From the NCBI RefSeq assembly GCF_022201045.2, contig NC_068563.1, positions 29,113,001 to 29,177,000 of the forward strand: a stretch of DNA of 64,000 bases, given 5' to 3'. Below, piece by piece: positions 51,861 to 61,808 of the stretch. This DNA comes from Citrus sinensis (lineage: Eukaryota; Streptophyta; Magnoliopsida; Sapindales; Rutaceae). The stretch's first letter is position 1. Each line of letters begins with the position of its first letter. The notes under the pieces are model-generated. The model worked only from the letters and a program-made list of their open reading frames with translations. It ran no database searches and was not told the DNA's origin. The translations under genes and the position numbers were made by a program.

Positions 51861-53844
51861 ATGCAGCACAGATAGATGCTCATGATCGTTTGTTCAGATG
51901 ATTGAGACCACACTCGAAATTTCATGAGGTGCTTTTTATTATTCTTTTTTTCAAAATTTTCTTATACTACTGTACTGTCACAATTAGAATTAGGGTTTTT
52001 GTAATTTTTGATATATATCTGTGACTGATCACAAATGTTCTTCTGAATTCCTGATGTTTGCTTTAATTTGTTTAGTCATTTTCCCAACTTTTATGCAACT
52101 GAAGCAGTCAGGAGACCTGAAGCTTTATCATCTCAAAATTTTCACCAAATTAAAGACTATGCCAAAGAGGTAGGGCTTTTATTTTTTTTATAAATACACT
52201 ACATCTAAAGCTTTATTGTTATTTTATTTCTTTTCTATGTGTGTATGTTGCTGTTTGTAAGTTAGCGCGTGTATGAAGATTATATATCTTCTTTATTGAG
52301 TAAGAATTTATCTGAAACTCCTCGCTATATATAGCAGCTATTCTTCCAGGAATTTGGTCCATGAAAATGAAAATTATTATGGGGTTTTGTTGCATGAAAT
52401 TTATCTGAATCTCCTCGCAGTCTAATTTAAAGAAAAAAGATTCATGTTTCATATGTAAGCATCAATTTATATGAACATTAATTATACACTATGAGTGCCG
52501 TTGTATTTCACAGGGTGGTCTATCTATCAATGTTGGACTATTCTTGTGATCTCATGATTGTCACATTTTACTTTGATAGCAACTCTTGTCCATATATATT
52601 GTTTTGTCTGGCACCTTCTGTGATTTTTTATATTTCGTTTCTATTAATTGTAAACTTTGGTTCCTTACCTCATACATATATTGAAAGGTTCGGATTTTGC
52701 AGTGGTTCAAAATTATGAAAGCATCATGTGATAGGGGGCATGTTTAGTTGTTTCTTCGTCGGACTTTTTGATGGTATACGTTTATATACAAACCTAGTTA
52801 ACTATTTGTTTATAACTAATTAATATTGGTGAAACGAACAAGCTTTTCTTGTTTATAAAGTTCACATTCTAAGAAGAATTTGGGATTTTAAAAAACAAAT
52901 CAACTAGTTTTATGATCATTTGTTGACCTCGTTTCGGCGGTTTAATAGTCACTAGTATTATTAAGTTTCGGAGATCTGAAAGAAAAGATTTACAGGTGTT
53001 TTTATCTTTCCCATGATCATGATTTGATCTAATGCTCTCTTTCTTTCAACTTGATGTTGCACCTTAATTCATTCATTATCTCTTTCCTTTCCCTGTGGCA
53101 TGCAGCTATACAAATTGTTATAATTTTTAAGAACTTCGCATACTCAAGATTAAGTCCCTGTATGTAATTATAAATCCTTTCCCCAAATAAGATATTTTTG
53201 GGTTCTTGCTTGTAGTACTTAACCCAAAGTTTGTGGCATCTAAGATATAAGGATGACATTATGATCCCAAACAATTCTTCTCGATTAAGACTATTATGTG
53301 CCAAACATGAAAACAATCCCAAAATTATGGTGATTGATTATGTTCCTTTTATATATATTATCATATTTCTTATATAAAATTGACGTTAATTAATTTGAGT
53401 CACGTTGAATAAAAACAAGAGTGAAAAGTTACACGTTCTATATTGTTCTTCAATTTTGACAACCAAGCCCTTGATCATATAATTATGATGATTATAGCTT
53501 ATGCTTAACATATGGTCACATAATCTGTGAAGATTGTCAATAGTTAGGATGCCAGTTGCCACCAAATACACAGATAGCATATGTTTATGTTGATTTTCCG
53601 CAGCTGTAGTATTTGTTTTTTAATGTTTTTTGAGGGATTGGTAAATTTTTATTTTATTTTTTGTGGGGGAAAAATTTGTTCGCAGGGTTGGAAACTACTA
53701 CCACAATTGCCTAATTCCCAGTACTCTCTATGTACAGAAGAATAAAAAGGGTAAAACGAATGAGTCAAAAATCCAATGAAATGGTAGCAGAGTGTAGCTT
53801 TGGTTCAACTACTCTTAATTTCAAAAGGAACATAGTATGATTGG

Positions 53845-54115
53845 ATCTTTATTTGAAAAAAGTTCAAGATAGAAACAAGCGAGGAACAAGAAGAAGTATG
53901 CTACTAGCTATGTTAGAACAGTGGGAATCATTTGGAAAACAATGGACCCAAGAATCCAGCCGCTGGCAAGAGCTCCAGGTACAATAATTGAAGCTCTAGC
54001 CAGGCTCCATGCCTTTGCATTAAAAAAATATATGCAAGCAGCCAAAGACACAGCCACATGAAAGCAGGTCCGCCTTCATCAGAATTCATGATGCTCCAGC
54101 CACCTATGAATGCAA
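53845..54115 (-). pseudogene. Decayed gene fragment resembling the C terminus of CPP1/CDF1-like plastid proteins
   Basis: On the minus strand one frame reads HVAVSLAACIYFFNAKAWSL, then ARASIIVPGALASGWILGSI and QMIPTVLT, then meets a TAG, and continues in the same frame as LVAYFFLFLACFYLE. This resembles the membrane C terminus of CPP1/CDF1-like (DUF3353) proteins, whose last block I recall as TSLVAYFFLFLACTFLK. The conserved PTWTLELL block expected between the pieces is missing and a stop stands in its place. There is no start and no clear upstream exons. Family assignment rests on memory of the motif and is tentative. Confidence 0.45.
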
Positions 54116-54409
54116 ACAGAAAACAATCTTCTGAAAATAACATCCTTTGGTGCATACTTAACATATAAATTACAAATGATATTCATCAGTATTATCTGGA
54201 TATAATATTTTTGCAAGATGACTGATCATATACATAATTTCTGAAATGTAATCATAGATAAAGAAAGATAAAAATTCCTCAATACTGAAACAATTTAAAG
54301 ATTTGCTGAAATATCTTAAGAAACAGGGCCGAGCGCCGGAATAGAAATGCCAAATGAGACCACAATTTTATTGAAATGGTGAAAATTTTCTCTTTCCACA
54401 CAAAATGGG

Positions 54410-55125
54410 TAGAGTTGACAAAACGGGTCATTAGGTCGTATTCGTGTCGTGTCAGTTTTGTGTCGTGTCAAATTTAGGTCGACCCAAACCCGACCCATTT
54501 AATAATCGTGTCAAAATATTGAGACCCAAACCCGACACGGAAAAATAATCGGGTTACCCAATAACCCGCTTAATATCTATATATTAAACAAAAGTTACAT
54601 CAAATATTTACACTTTGTTATACATATGTATGCACATACATACATCCATCCATACATACATACATAATTTATCAATATTATAAAATATACATATCTACTA
54701 AAATATTACACACACTATTGAGGTTTTAATTATATATATGTAAATAATATTATACATCAATATTATAAAATATACATGTCTACCAATATTTTATACATTT
54801 ACACTATTAAAGCTCTAAATGTATTTAAAATTTTATAAATAAAATATTGTGCCTATATTCATCCTTTTAAAGAATAAAAAAAATCATCTCTAATATTTGA
54901 GTTTTGACGACAAGAATCTGTAAATTATTTTAAAATAAAAAATATAATCGGGTCATTAATCGGGTAAATGGGTCAAGAATTTTAACCCTAACCCGACACG
55001 GAAAAAATCGTGTTGACCCGGACCCGACCCATTTAATAATCGTGTTAAATTCGACAACTCATACCCATTTATTGGTGTCGTGTTCGTGTCGGGTAATCGA
55101 GTCGTGTCAAATTTTGGCAGCTCTA
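54410..55125. mobile_element. hAT-superfamily MITE, 716 bp, with 8-bp target-site duplication
   Basis: The ends are TAGAGTTGACAAAA and, reversed, TAGAGCTGCCAAAA (12 of 14 match). The flanks are AAAATGGG (54402-54409) and AAAATAGG (55126-55133), an 8-bp duplication with one mismatch. Subterminal zones at both ends are packed with GTGTCGTGTC and ACCCGACAC/AACCCGACCC motifs in opposite orientations, the presumed transposase-binding repeats. The centre is AT-rich with a TACA microsatellite. No coding sequence. Confidence 0.88.
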
Positions 55126-55267
55126 AAAATAGGTAGGATTTTAGTTTTTTGATCCAATATAAGTGAATTTTTTCTTGCAATTTTTTGGATTTATTTGGAG
55201 GTAAATTTGATACATTTTTTAGTCTAAACATTGGGATTGCTATACATCGTATAGCTAACTGAGCAGG

Positions 55268-55268
<1 letters not shown>

Positions 55269-55328
<60 letters not shown>
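55269..55328. repeat. (TA)n microsatellite
   Basis: About 30 uninterrupted TA units. The length is likely polymorphic. The frame of repeated Tyr-Ile codons through it is not a gene. Confidence 0.95.
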
Positions 55329-55330
<2 letters not shown>

Positions 55331-55502
55331 TTTGAATCAAGGATTTATGATTGTATTGGTAAGATAAAAAATAAAAAAAAAACATAGATTCCAATATTAT
55401 AATACCACAAAATGCACTGTATTTAACTCTGTATGTGTTTGTAATATATAATATATAATTATACAATCATTCTCAATTATGAGCGCTCTCATTTTCTTTT
55501 AA

Positions 55503-56059
55503 TGCAAATACACTATTAATACACTATAAAGTTGTGCGGTTTAATAATATTAAAAAATGACTTTGTTGAACCTCACGGCTTAAAAGCATGTATACATGAA
55601 AAAAAACTTGAAAACACGCGCACTAGAGAAGGAATATATATACAACAATCCCAATGTTTAGAAATGATATTAACCCATTTAGCTTAGCGCCAGTTTGGTA
55701 ATGTTGTCACTTTTTAAATAATTGTTATTCACTAATCTATATAAATAATTAACTGTAAAGAAAATTAATTAAATGTTTGGTTGCAAATACACTATTAATA
55801 CACTATAAAGTTGTGCGGTTTAATAACATTAAAAAATGACTTTGTTGAACCCCATGGCTTAAAAGCATGTACGCATGAAAAAAAAATTGAAAACACGCGC
55901 ACTAGAGAAGGAATATATATACAACAATCTCAATGTTTAGAAATGATATTAAGCCATATAGCTTAGCGCCAGTTTGGTAATGTTGTCACTTTTTAAATAA
56001 TTGTTATTCACTAATCTATACAAATAATTAACTGTAAAGAAAATTAATTAAATGTTTGG
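55503..56059. repeat. Tandem duplication of 279 bp (two copies)
   Basis: Copy 1 is 55503-55781 and copy 2 is 55782-56059. Both begin TGCAAATACACTATTAATAC and contain AAACACGCGCACTAGAGAAG and AGCGCCAGTTTGGTAATGTT. By eye they are about 95% identical. Confidence 0.95.
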
Positions 56060-56575
56060 CAAAATAAGTATTGTGAGTTTTAAAGCAATCGTATGTGTTT
56101 GACAAATTTTATTATCAAAGTACTATAAGACTGAACTGGGCATAATGTTAAATAAAATTTATTTACATATTTACAAACATGTATATAAAAATATTTTTTA
56201 TTGTTTATATATAATAATTGATAACTAAAATAAATATTTTATACATTATTATTATTATTTGGTTATCTCAAAATAGTTGGTAATAACAATAATCTCTTTA
56301 AATTTAATGATTCTATTTCCTAATGAATAAGAATAACTTTAGATTTTTACAAAATACATGAGGATATATTTGGAATTATATTAAATATAAAACTAATTTC
56401 CAAATTTAAATTTTAAAAAGTTACTCTTTCCTTAGTTTTTTTAAAATATGTTATAGTATAGGATGATTTTATCAAAAGTAGTTTCTAAAAAATTTTACCA
56501 AGAACCAAAATTAACTTTTAGCTTTTTAAAATCACTTTTGGCCCTCCCAAAAACAATCTCAAAGGACCCTTGATA
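55960..56575. mobile_element. Possible decayed TIR-type element
   Basis: The left end (TTAGCGCCAGTTTGGTAATG, also present in the upstream copy of the 279-bp duplication) and the right end, reversed (GGGTCCTTTGAGATTGTTTT), resemble the GG.CC.TTTG..A.TG ends of plant hAT-like MITEs. The terminal match is poor and no target duplication was found. Confidence 0.25.
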
Positions 56576-57838
56576 GTGTACTGGCCGATATTATATTATT
56601 AAACTATATAACTTAATATATTTTTTTATTTTAATAAAACGTAAGATTCTAAACTAGATCAGTACTATATATACACACGCGCGTGCACAACTTGACTTAA
56701 CTCTACAAATTAAAAACTTAAGAAAAAGGAAAAAAAAGGATCCCAGCCAAAATATACTGTACTTATCTTATTAAATAATCATATCATATTATTGTATAAT
56801 ATATGGTATTGAATTATTATTGTTATTATTATTTTTATGGTTATGATTTGATTTTCTTTTTCCATTGATGAAGATCCTATCTGCTCTGGAGACAGAGATC
56901 TTTTGGAGATTAATGATCGGATCAACAAAAAAGAATCGATAGAGACCCAATATTTACAGGCCAAAACAAGACTAATGTTTTTGGGTCTTAAAGAATAATT
57001 CAAAAAACACAGGCCGAAACTCTAACGTCATATCCGATAAAATGTTTCAATATTTTAGGCAAAATATACTATATGGAACCAACAATGTAAAGCTGTGAAG
57101 ACTCTAAAGTCTGAATTTTTGGCTATAAATTAAAGTTTAGACATAAAATTGTGCAAAGTTTGACTTGTTTACTATTTGATTGTATTGTATAGTACAAATT
57201 TGTTAAAATGGGTCCTGGCTTTTATTAGGCCACTGCCTTGCGTTGGCCCCCCTGACCATGCTTGTGCAACTCACATGTCTGCATGTGGGTCTCCCAAATG
57301 CTCATATTCTCAATATCACATGATGATGATGAATGCAAAATATTAAGTAGCAGAAACTTTGGTAAGCACAAAGGACTTCTAGAGCCTCAAATTAAAAAAG
57401 TGTTAATTCAAAAGGTGCGTTGTATTGTATTTACATTCAAAACATACCATGTGACTTGATTTTGACCCATCTAGAAGTAATGTTTGACCAATCAGATCTT
57501 GTGGTTTCATTGATTAATTGATTGGTGCTTAATTCGTGATCACAATATATGTTGAAATGGCAGTCTTATTTCTTCTAAGTTCTAACAGGAGAAACCCATT
57601 TGGGTTTTAGCCATCTTCATTCACATCTCTTTTTTTTTTTTTTGGGTAATCACCTCTTATTATTTAGGAGAGAAACTTGTGTAAGCTAATTCTATCACCT
57701 TAGCCACCAAATCTAATTATAGAATATATTATTTATTTATATTAAATTTTGATGGATCCCAACTACTTTACCAAATACAGAATCTGAAGGACTAATCCTA
57801 CCACCTCATTATGATAGTACTTAGCTTCCTAAGTTTTT

Positions 57839-57840
<2 letters not shown>

Positions 57841-57870
<30 letters not shown>
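57841..57870. repeat. (AT)n microsatellite
   Basis: About 15 TA units in otherwise unremarkable intergenic DNA. Confidence 0.9.
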
Positions 57871-57873
<3 letters not shown>

Positions 57874-60096
57874 CCCAAAGTAAAATTTATGGTTTTGTTT
57901 CACTAAGTGATACTTTTTAGGAGTAAATATTAGCACTGCTTTAAAAAAAAACAAATATGAAAATATTCAATTTGGATTAGACATAATTATATAATATCAA
58001 AACTACATTTTCAAATGGGCGATTGAACGTTAATTTGACGAGTCAAATCATGTGGTTTCATTAATCGATTCTTAATCATATCGTGAAATGAAATAGGCAT
58101 AGTTCTTCCGAAAGACCAACTCATCTGGAATGTGGCTATTTTCATTCGCATATATATTATTAGCTTATGTGATCAATGAAATTTTTGAGTTTTCCTTCAT
58201 AGGACATTCTTTAATGCAGCCTTTCGCATATATTAAAGTATAAATTTGGGACTAAACATTGTTATACTTAGTTACAATTCATATTTTAAAACATAAATTT
58301 AAGACTAGACATTGTTATATTTGGCTGCTTTACCTAAAAAAATTCTATACATATATTAATTATTTCTTCCGATTTTTAGTCACGATCCTGTACTAATAAC
58401 TAATAAGCGCATGTGGGGTACATGGTGAGCTATTATATTTGATAAAATTTTATTCAAACTCTTGATTCCAATATTCTATTGAGGCATCTATTTATTATAT
58501 GAATAATGATTCATAATGTGCCAAAGATCGAGCTTCTTTTATGGGGGGGAAATGTTTCAAGAGGCAATTTCTTCTACTTTACTAGCAGGCCTCTTCCTTT
58601 AGAAACATAAATTATTTGGATTCACAAATTGTATGTTAACTACACTGTTTCTTGGTAGCAATTATTGATCGATACTATAGGGTACTTGCTGCGACTGTGT
58701 GAAATTATTTTCAGTGGTTATATAGTTGGTGCTATCTGTCAATCTCTTTATATGTGTGAATTTGGTTTGGATTTGTAAGAGTTTTGTGCTCAATGACCTC
58801 ATTGTTGGTCAAGAAATAAACATTTTTTTTTCCTGTTCAAAATAATTTATTTATTCTTTCTTCTCAGTTTCCAAATATATAAATAATTCATCTCTGCAAA
58901 CTACAATGACCAACCTTCTGGCAGCTTCAGTTGCCATATGAAGAAAATAAGCCAAAACTTTCTTTATTTCATAAGATTAGGCATTAATTCCTAAATAGTC
59001 TCCATAAATGTGATTGTAGAAATGATGCCAACCAACGTGAAATTTTCAGGTCATTTTCAGAACACAAGGACCAATTAGAAATTGATACCTAATTTTGAAG
59101 GCTACAAGAAATTGTTTTTTGTTTTTTCGAAAATAGAATAATTCAGCATCAACAATCTCGTAAATTGAACTTTAATCCTATGGGTTGTCTGATCCCTTAA
59201 CTAGCAAGCAAGCATTAATTTACAAATTGGTTTAATTTAATTTCTCCTGTCGATCACGACTTCAGCTGAGGGCATGTCTAATGTATTTTTAATTCAGAGA
59301 TGCGCCTTGGACCGGCTAATTTAAATTCTCGAGTTTCAGATTGCTGATCGAATAGGTTACAATCCCGTTAACTATGTGGGTACTGGGGTATGATCAATTA
59401 CTTTACTAGCAACTAATTTTGGAATACAAGGTATGATTGTGGCAATTAATTAATTGATTTACACAGCAGGAGGCTTGGACCGTTGTTATATGCCACATCA
59501 TTTTACACACAGCCACTCTAGGAAACCAAACCAAGAAAAAGAATCCAAGGCAGGCCGATATTGCAAGACCTAAATCATGCCGTCAAAACGAAAAAGCACG
59601 AGTCATGATAATGCAATATAATTTTACAAGTTAATTAGGAGGTTAATTAGTCAATCAAATCATCCATTATGCATGCTTACATTATCGTCAATGGAGAAAA
59701 GTAAATAGTAAATTCTAATCTTCAATAAAAGAAAGTTGACGCTGGAAGATTATTGTAATCATGACCTGTAATGATAACATATCCAAAACCTATACAAGTT
59801 TATTTTTATCATGCTTTTGACCATGCGAAATTATTTTGACGTGATCATGAACATGATTTCACTTTTTTGATTTTTTAGATATTATATTGTAAAATCGTTT
59901 TTAGGTGTGGGTATCTACACTCGATTAATTTCATTTTATAATATAATCTACCAATATTTAAAATTTAAATAACTTCCAGAATCTCTAGTTAAATAGTTAT
60001 GTGAATGTATGAACTCAGAAAAAATAGTTACCGTGTCATGAACCAACCTAGATCTCATAAGATATTTTTCTTTTTGGACCTTAACAAGTCTTGCAT

Positions 60097-60284
60097 GGTT
60101 TCGTTTCTACGACACTCATACACTTCAAAACACGTCTTGCCAATTAAGATGTAAATCACCCTTTATAAATCTCACATCGACAAAGTATGAGAGAAATGTT
60201 GAGATTATAAGGGATCGGGTGATACACACCTTAATTGACAAGATATTTTTTTAGAGAGTATGAGTGTCTCCAAAATAAAACCGT
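60097..60284. repeat. Foldback sequence of about 188 bp
   Basis: Two arms of about 85 bp are imperfect inverted copies. The left has GACACTCATAC, TCTTGCCAATTAAGATGT, ATCACCC and TATAAATCTCACAT; the right, reversed, has GACACTCATAC, TCTTGTCAATTAAGGTGT, ATCACCC and TATAATCTCAACAT. The ends and target duplication are unclear. It could be a MITE or two facing copies of a short repeat; no coding sequence. Confidence 0.6.
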
Positions 60285-61329
60285 GTGAATTTTTTTAAAG
60301 TGTAAAACAGACAATATCTTTACAGATTGGATGACATTAATTAATATTTTTATTTTTCAGTCCGTATGCATGATATTACTGTTGGAATAAGAAAGATGAA
60401 TATGTAACGTAAGAGGTGATGGTTGATTCACCAAAAGTGAAAAACATATGAATTATTAAAGCAAGGCAAGACTGTCGTTTGTAGAACAAAATGGGCACGA
60501 TGCTCATCACAAGAACCAGCTAACAACTGTCTCATGTTATCATATATGGCCACTGACGTGAGAGAGAGAAGCGAGGAGCATAAAAAAGTCACTGCATAAT
60601 GGGCACCGTACGACAGCAATGTCTCTAAAATTAAATGATGGATCTCAAGGTGATGACCGAGACCGAGAGATGGAGCTTGCACATTCAAGAATCAATTCAA
60701 ATTAATAATCAAATCTTACACGGTAATTTTTTCAAAAAACCAAACCAAAAAAAAAAAAAAAAAAGGAAAGAAATAAAGAAATTGAGTTCTCATATAAACA
60801 AGCCAATCAGATTTTGCCACAAAAGCATTAATTAACAATTTCAACCGCTGTTTGCATACTAACCCACTAAATTTTTGGTTGTATATTTCTTAATTTATAC
60901 GGTTATAATTGTTCCATTGTAACATTTCCTGTTAATAATAAAACTGAGTTTTTTTTTTTCAGATAACTATTTTTTTATGGGTGGTTCAAGTCTTCGTAAT
61001 TGCCTGTTGTGTAGATTCCTTTCTTGCAATTAAATTTTCCAATTATTCATCATTGTTATACTAATCAATGCTGATTTGGTAGATTTCATTGCGTTCATAG
61101 CCATTGGACTAATCATGGCTAATTTGGAAGATATCTAATTCAGCTAATTACCATTTTGCTTATCAAGATTAGTTTTGATAGATTTTTTTAATTGCAATAT
61201 CCGCAAATTTAAAATTTAATATTAAAAGATGTTTTTTTTTTTTTTCTTTTTCAGTTCTTCTAACACAAAGGTAAATAAGAGATACTCTGAATTACCCTAG
61301 CTAGCTGAAATTTTCAGTGACTGGATCAC

Positions 61330-61338
61330 TATATATAT
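61330..61338 (+). promoter_or_regulatory. Probable TATA box of the RTFL gene
   Basis: TATATATAT stands about 175 bases upstream of the start codon and is followed by a pyrimidine-rich leader (TCTCTCTTTCACTCACTCAC), as in many plant genes with leaders of about 150 bases. Confidence 0.5.
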
Positions 61339-61511
61339 CAACAAAGACCCACTTAAAGCCCAGAGAAACTCATCTCCATCACGTCTCTCTTTCACTCACT
61401 CACTCACTGTCTCCCAATCTCTCTCTCAAACACAAACACGAACACAAAAGACAGACAAAGAAGCTCCATCAACATTGCTTGTGCAAGCTGTGCTAAGGTG
61501 TTCTAGATTAC

Positions 61512-61808
61512 ATGGATGAGAAGTGGAAGCTATCAAAGAAAGATGGTTCATGTAGCAGCAGCCATGCTTCAAGTTCACACAAGTTACCTTTCACAAGGAG
61601 CTTTTCAACAAAAAGCACTTCTTCAAAGTCCCCTCTCTTGCAAAAAAGTTCTTCCACTAAATGCCCTCTTCCTAGAAGCTACTCACAAAAGGGTTCCTCC
61701 ATTTCAAGAAAGTGTAGTAGCTTGGCCAAAGAGCAAAAGGCAAGATTTTACATCATGAGGCGCTGCGTTGCCATGCTTGTTTGTTGGCACAAACATGGCG
61801 ATTCTTAA
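61512..61808 (+). CDS. DVL/ROTUNDIFOLIA-LIKE (RTFL) small polypeptide
   Basis: A single exon encodes 98 residues. The N-terminal 70 residues are Ser/Lys/Thr-rich and variable (repeats of the type SxSxKSxSxKSP). The conserved RTF domain is at the C terminus: KARFYIMRRCVAMLVCWHKH, about residues 76-95, including the Cys pair, the RRC motif and the WHKH ending. DVL/RTFL peptides are plant-specific, attach to the plasma membrane, and limit polar cell proliferation; overexpression shortens organs in Arabidopsis. No signal peptide is present, normal for the family. No intron. Confidence 0.95.
   Translation: MDEKWKLSKKDGSCSSSHASSSHKLPFTRSFSTKSTSSKSPLLQKSSSTKCPLPRSYSQKGSSISRKCSSLAKEQKARFYIMRRCVAMLVCWHKHGDS

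Larger units (their letters stand above)
51861..61511. other. Long intergenic region between MIR172 and the RTFL gene
   Basis: Mostly AT-rich, no intact gene recognised. Listed separately are a CPP1-like pseudogene fragment (53845-54115), a hAT MITE (54410-55125), a 279-bp tandem duplication (55503-56059), a possible decayed TIR element (55960-56575), a foldback element (60097-60284) and microsatellites: (TA)n at 55269-55328 and 57841-57870, and TACA repeats near 54635-54665. The last 200 bases are the RTFL promoter and leader. Confidence 0.5.

Noticed and set aside
55224-55466. Open frame with a long Tyr-Ile repeat
   Set aside because: It is a translation of the (TA)n microsatellite.
60428-60688. 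86-residue minus-strand open frame
   Set aside because: No motif, no neighbouring exons, composition like the surrounding non-coding DNA.
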